DNA of 64,000 bases from NCBI GenBank assembly GCA_016710095.1, contig JADJLL010000008.1, positions 124,001-188,000 of the forward strand, given 5' to 3'. Every line of letters begins with the position of its first letter. The first letter of the stretch is position 1. Below are positions 61,719 through 64,000 of the stretch, in pieces. The notes beneath the pieces are model-generated. The model was not told where the DNA came from and did not search any database. It saw only the letters and a program-made list of their open reading frames with translations. The position numbers and the translations under genes were made by a program. This stretch comes from Candidatus Eiseniibacteriota bacterium. Its GTDB lineage: Bacteria; Eisenbacteria; RBG-16-71-46.

Positions 61719-62606
61719 CTATTGGGAGACGGTGACGCCCGTGCGCGGGCAATGCGGCGCGAGCGGGCACTGCGAGCAGCGCGGCTTCTTCGCGTTGCAC
61801 ACGGCGCGGCCGTGAAGAATGAGCCAGTGCGAGAAGAGCACCCAGGATTCGAGCGGCACGAGCGGCTGCAGCGCGAACTCGATCTTCACGGCGTCCTGCT
61901 CGGCCGTCAGGCCGAGACGATTCGAGAGCCGCGTGACGTGCGTGTCCACGACGATGCCCGACGGGATGCCGAAGGCGTTCCCGAGGACGACGTTCGCGGT
62001 CTTGCGGCCGACGCCGCGCAGCGCGGTGAGCGCGTCGAGGTCGCGCGGCACCTCACCGCCGTGCTTGGCGACGATGTCGGCGCACGCCTCGCGCACGGAC
62101 TTCGCCTTGTTGCGGAAGAAGCCGGTCGAGCGCACGAGCTCTTCGATCGCTTCCTGCGAAGCGCCCGCGAGCGCGGCCGCCGTCGGGTACTGAGCGAAGA
62201 GCGCGGGCGTGGTCATGTTCACGCGCTCGTCCGTGCACTGCGCCGAGAGGATCGTGGCGATGAGCAGCTGCAGCGGCGTCTCGAAGTTCAGCGCGCACTT
62301 CGCATCCGGGTAGTGCTCGCGCAGCAGCTGGAGCAGCGTGGCGACGCGGACGGGATCGGGCGTGAGCGATTTCTTTCCCTGCACGGGGTTCACCTTGCGT
62401 GGCGCCAGCGCGGCCTTCTTGCGAACGGCCTTCTTCTTGGCCGCGCTCTCCGCGGGGCGCGCGCCCTTCAGCGTGTGCGCGGCGCGCGGAGCGCGGCTGT
62501 CGCGCGTGCGCGACTGTCCCGGCGCCGACCGCACGCGCGGCGACGACGGCACTCGTGGCGAGCCGCCATTGCTACCGCGGCGTGATCGGGGAGATTTGCG
62601 TGGCAT
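61719..62606 (-). CDS. nth: Endonuclease III with basic N-terminal extension
   Basis: 295 aa from ATG 62606. Residues 1-85 are Lys/Arg/Pro/Ser-rich and probably disordered. From about residue 88 it is a normal endonuclease III: LIATILSAQCTDERVN, helix-hairpin-helix LRGVGRKTANVVLGNAFG with catalytic Lys, VDTHVTRLSNRLGL with catalytic Asp, and the C-x6-C-x2-C-x5-C cluster CNAKKPRCSQCPLAPHC. Removes oxidised pyrimidines. The usual length is about 210 aa. A downstream start around residue 85 could exist, but no better ATG is obvious. Confidence 0.92.
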   Translation of the reverse strand: MPRKSPRSRRGSNGGSPRVPSSPRVRSAPGQSRTRDSRAPRAAHTLKGARPAESAAKKKAVRKKAALAPRKVNPVQGKKSLTPDPVRVATLLQLLREHYPDAKCALNFETPLQLLIATILSAQCTDERVNMTTPALFAQYPTAAALAGASQEAIEELVRSTGFFRNKAKSVREACADIVAKHGGEVPRDLDALTALRGVGRKTANVVLGNAFGIPSGIVVDTHVTRLSNRLGLTAEQDAVKIEFALQPLVPLESWVLFSHWLILHGRAVCNAKKPRCSQCPLAPHCPRTGVTVSQ

Positions 62607-62685
62607 GACGGCGCGGAGCGTAGGGGGGCGACGGGGCGCGGCGCAACACGGGGTTCGCGGCCCGCTCGGTCGCGAGCGATCGGGC

Positions 62686-62772
62686 AACTGGTCGCGCGAC
62701 CAGTTCCGCGATGCGCGCGTCGCACGCGTCGCAACTGTTCCGGCGTTGCTCGAAACTGGCCGCGCGGCCAGT
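62686..62772. repeat. Two related perfect palindromes
   Basis: AACTGGTCGCGCGACCAGTT at 62686-62705 and ACTGGCCGCGCGGCCAGT at 62755-62772 are each perfect palindromes, with centres 68 bp apart and sharing the ACTGG(T/C)CGCGCG core. They lie in the 282-nt gap between the outer-membrane protein stop (62889) and the nth start (62606). Operator pair or repetitive palindromic element. Confidence 0.75.
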
Positions 62773-62888
62773 CTTGTTCGCTCACATCGAACGCGTGCGT
62801 GTCGAGCGCGTCGCCCGAAAACTCGAACGCGCCCCGCGGTCCATTGACCACGAGGCGCGCCGGTTGCCGAGGGAAACCAACCCGATCC

Positions 62889-63656
62889 TCAGAATCCCCA
62901 GGCGAGTCCCAGACGAAGGCCCATGCCGTCGGCGCTGACCGATTCGCGGTACGTGCCACCGGTGAGGACGTTGTCCACGTCACGGTTGAGTTCGCCGCCG
63001 TTCACGTACAGCTCGCCGGTGACGCGCGTGCGTCCCGACAGCGGCAGCGCGGCGCCGCCCCACAACTGCCAGCCCCAGCCGCCGAACGTGCCGTCGTACG
63101 TGTCGCCGGTCTGGTAGTTCTCGGCGCTCAGGCTCAGCACTTCGTATCCGGCCGCGGCGCCGAAGTAGGGCACCACGCCGAGATCGTCGTCGGCCGAGAT
63201 CTGCACGAACGCCATCAGCGGGAAGAAATTGTAAGAAGCGCTCGAGAGATCGGTGCGCACCTCGATCGGCGTGCCGCCCGGGCCGATCTCGCTGTGGCTC
63301 ACGCTCGAGGCCTTCTCGGTCTTGTGCGCCCAGTCCACGCCCACGCCCAGCTGGATGTGGTCGTCGATCATCGGGCCGCCACGAATGCCGAGCAGGAAGC
63401 GCTTGGACGCGTCTCCGTCGGGATCGTAGTAACCGAGGTGGATCTGGCTGACGCTCGACGAGCCGATCGTGGAGCGCGATCCGCGCGCACGGTAGTGCGT
63501 GCCCAGCAACTGCACATCGGGCGCGGTGGTGACCGCGGCCAGGCTCGGCGTGGGCAGTACGAACTCGGAAGTCGTGGTGACGGCTTCGGCGCGGGTGACG
63601 GTGATGGCCAACAGCGCCGCGGAGATCGCGGCGTGACGCAGGTTGCGAGTGTTCAT
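62889..63656 (-). CDS. Outer-membrane beta-barrel protein
   Basis: 255 aa. Signal peptide residues 1-25 (LRHAAISAALLAITVTRAEA), then about ten strands with turn glycines (QIHLGYYDPDGDASKRFLLGIRGGPMIDDHIQLGVGVDW, PYFGAAAGYEVLSL, TRVTGELYVNGGELN) and a C-terminal GLRLGLAWGF ending in Phe as in Bam-dependent barrels. Function unknown. Same strand as nth and sppA but separated by palindromes. Confidence 0.78.
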   Translation of the reverse strand: MNTRNLRHAAISAALLAITVTRAEAVTTTSEFVLPTPSLAAVTTAPDVQLLGTHYRARGSRSTIGSSSVSQIHLGYYDPDGDASKRFLLGIRGGPMIDDHIQLGVGVDWAHKTEKASSVSHSEIGPGGTPIEVRTDLSSASYNFFPLMAFVQISADDDLGVVPYFGAAAGYEVLSLSAENYQTGDTYDGTFGGWGWQLWGGAALPLSGRTRVTGELYVNGGELNRDVDNVLTGGTYRESVSADGMGLRLGLAWGF

Positions 63657-63894
63657 GGGTTCCTCCCCTGCCGGCCGGGGTCTGCCGGGCTCGGTGTCAC
63701 CAACGCTCTGGCACGCGCCGTGCCGAAGAGTGTCCGCGCGCGCAACGTCCTGTCGTGAGCGCGCGTAAAGCTAGTCCATTTCGCTCCGCGTGGGTGTGAG
63801 GTTACGGTCAGCCCGTTGCCAAGTCGCGCAATGTGTCGCGAGACCGCCGCACTCCTTCCGGCCAGGCCGCCACCCCCTGCCCTCTGGTACAGAC
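63657..63894. other. Divergent promoter region
   Basis: 238 nt between the minus-strand barrel gene and the plus-strand secreted-protein start. GC drops near 63895-63920 (GACGCGTTATAAGTTGC). No confident promoter or operator found. Confidence 0.4.
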
Positions 63895-64000
63895 ATGACG
63901 CGTTATAAGTTGCTTTTATTCCCGGCTGCGCCGGGGGCGGCTTCGCCGCTGTCAGCCGCCCTTCTCGCCGCCGCGCTCGTCCTCTCGGCTGCGCCGGGCA
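63895..64000 (+). CDS. Start of a secreted protein, cut by the window edge
   Basis: 35 codons from ATG 63895: MTRYKLLLFPAAPGAASPLS followed by AALLAAALVLSAAPG. The basic N-terminus and Ala/Leu core resemble a signal peptide. The early AT-rich codons (TAT AAG TTG CTT TTA) are typical of gene starts. Nothing can be said of the mature protein. Confidence 0.55.
   Translation, partial: MTRYKLLLFPAAPGAASPLSAALLAAALVLSAAPG

Noticed and set aside
62468..62983. Minus-strand frame of 171 codons across the palindromes
   Set aside because: It overlaps nth and the barrel gene in another frame, is Arg/Ala-rich and has no start context.

Overview
The window is uniformly GC-rich and densely packed, and it comes from a diderm (Gram-negative type) bacterium. 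It encodes several outer-membrane beta-barrel proteins ending in Phe or Tyr, a TolC/HlyD/MFS tripartite pump, lipoproteins with clear lipoboxes, DsbD, SppA and TldD/TldE. I saw no rRNA, tRNA, CRISPR array, transposase or integrase. The mix of giant multihaem cytochromes, exported TPR-CHAT protein, several ECF sigma/anti-sigma pairs and many unplaced lipoproteins resembles uncultured high-GC lineages such as Candidatus Eisenbacteria, Gemmatimonadota or Myxococcota. That placement is inference, not proof.

Layout. 1-753: 5' part of an arginase gene. 1240-9151: six closely spaced or overlapping genes for a putative trans-envelope electron conduit: b-type membrane protein, FAD/Fe-S oxidoreductase, 20-haem and 16-haem c-type cytochromes, outer-membrane barrel and a LamG-like exported protein. 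9207-14054: P1B-4-type metal ATPase, a lipoprotein with a glycosidase-like look, a small HMA-like membrane protein and an SRPBCC/ArsR pair with a perfect operator palindrome over the arsR start codon. 14124-18780: TetR-TolC-HlyD-MFS efflux operon with a TetR-type operator. 18896-19612: a bizarre stretch with almost no A and then 258 nt of pure G/C, most likely a sequencing or assembly artefact. 19669-22475: TldD/TldE. 22494-26691: Acg-like Tat nitroreductase, Mut7-C RNase, an orphan terminator with a structured intergenic region, and a glycosyltransferase/WecA-like pair. 26701-34112: unknown secreted proteins, an outer-membrane protein, DinB, an Eis-like acetyltransferase, a thioesterase and a chemoreceptor. 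34276-45403: large lipoprotein plus retropepsin-like/PDZ protease, a small barrel, DoxX, and an ECF sigma/anti-sigma/YyaL/DsbD run. 45488-52810: M28 peptidase, EamA transporter, and a YhaN/YhaO (Rad50/Mre11-like) pair. 52978-53278: non-coding direct and tandem repeats. 53297-58037: ECF sigma, membrane anti-sigma and exported TPR-CHAT protease, the last split by a frameshift. 58526-64000: a membrane TPR-like protein, SppA (also frameshifted), endonuclease III, an outer-membrane protein and the start of a secreted protein.

The two most interesting systems are the 36-haem electron conduit (1240-9151) and the sigma/anti-sigma/TPR-CHAT cassette (53297-58037). The latter echoes the protease-controlled sigma-factor logic known from type III-E CRISPR (Craspase), but without CRISPR. 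An 18-nt word repeated upstream of two outer-membrane protein genes, with a shorter copy before dinB, is an unexplained regulatory or structural signal.
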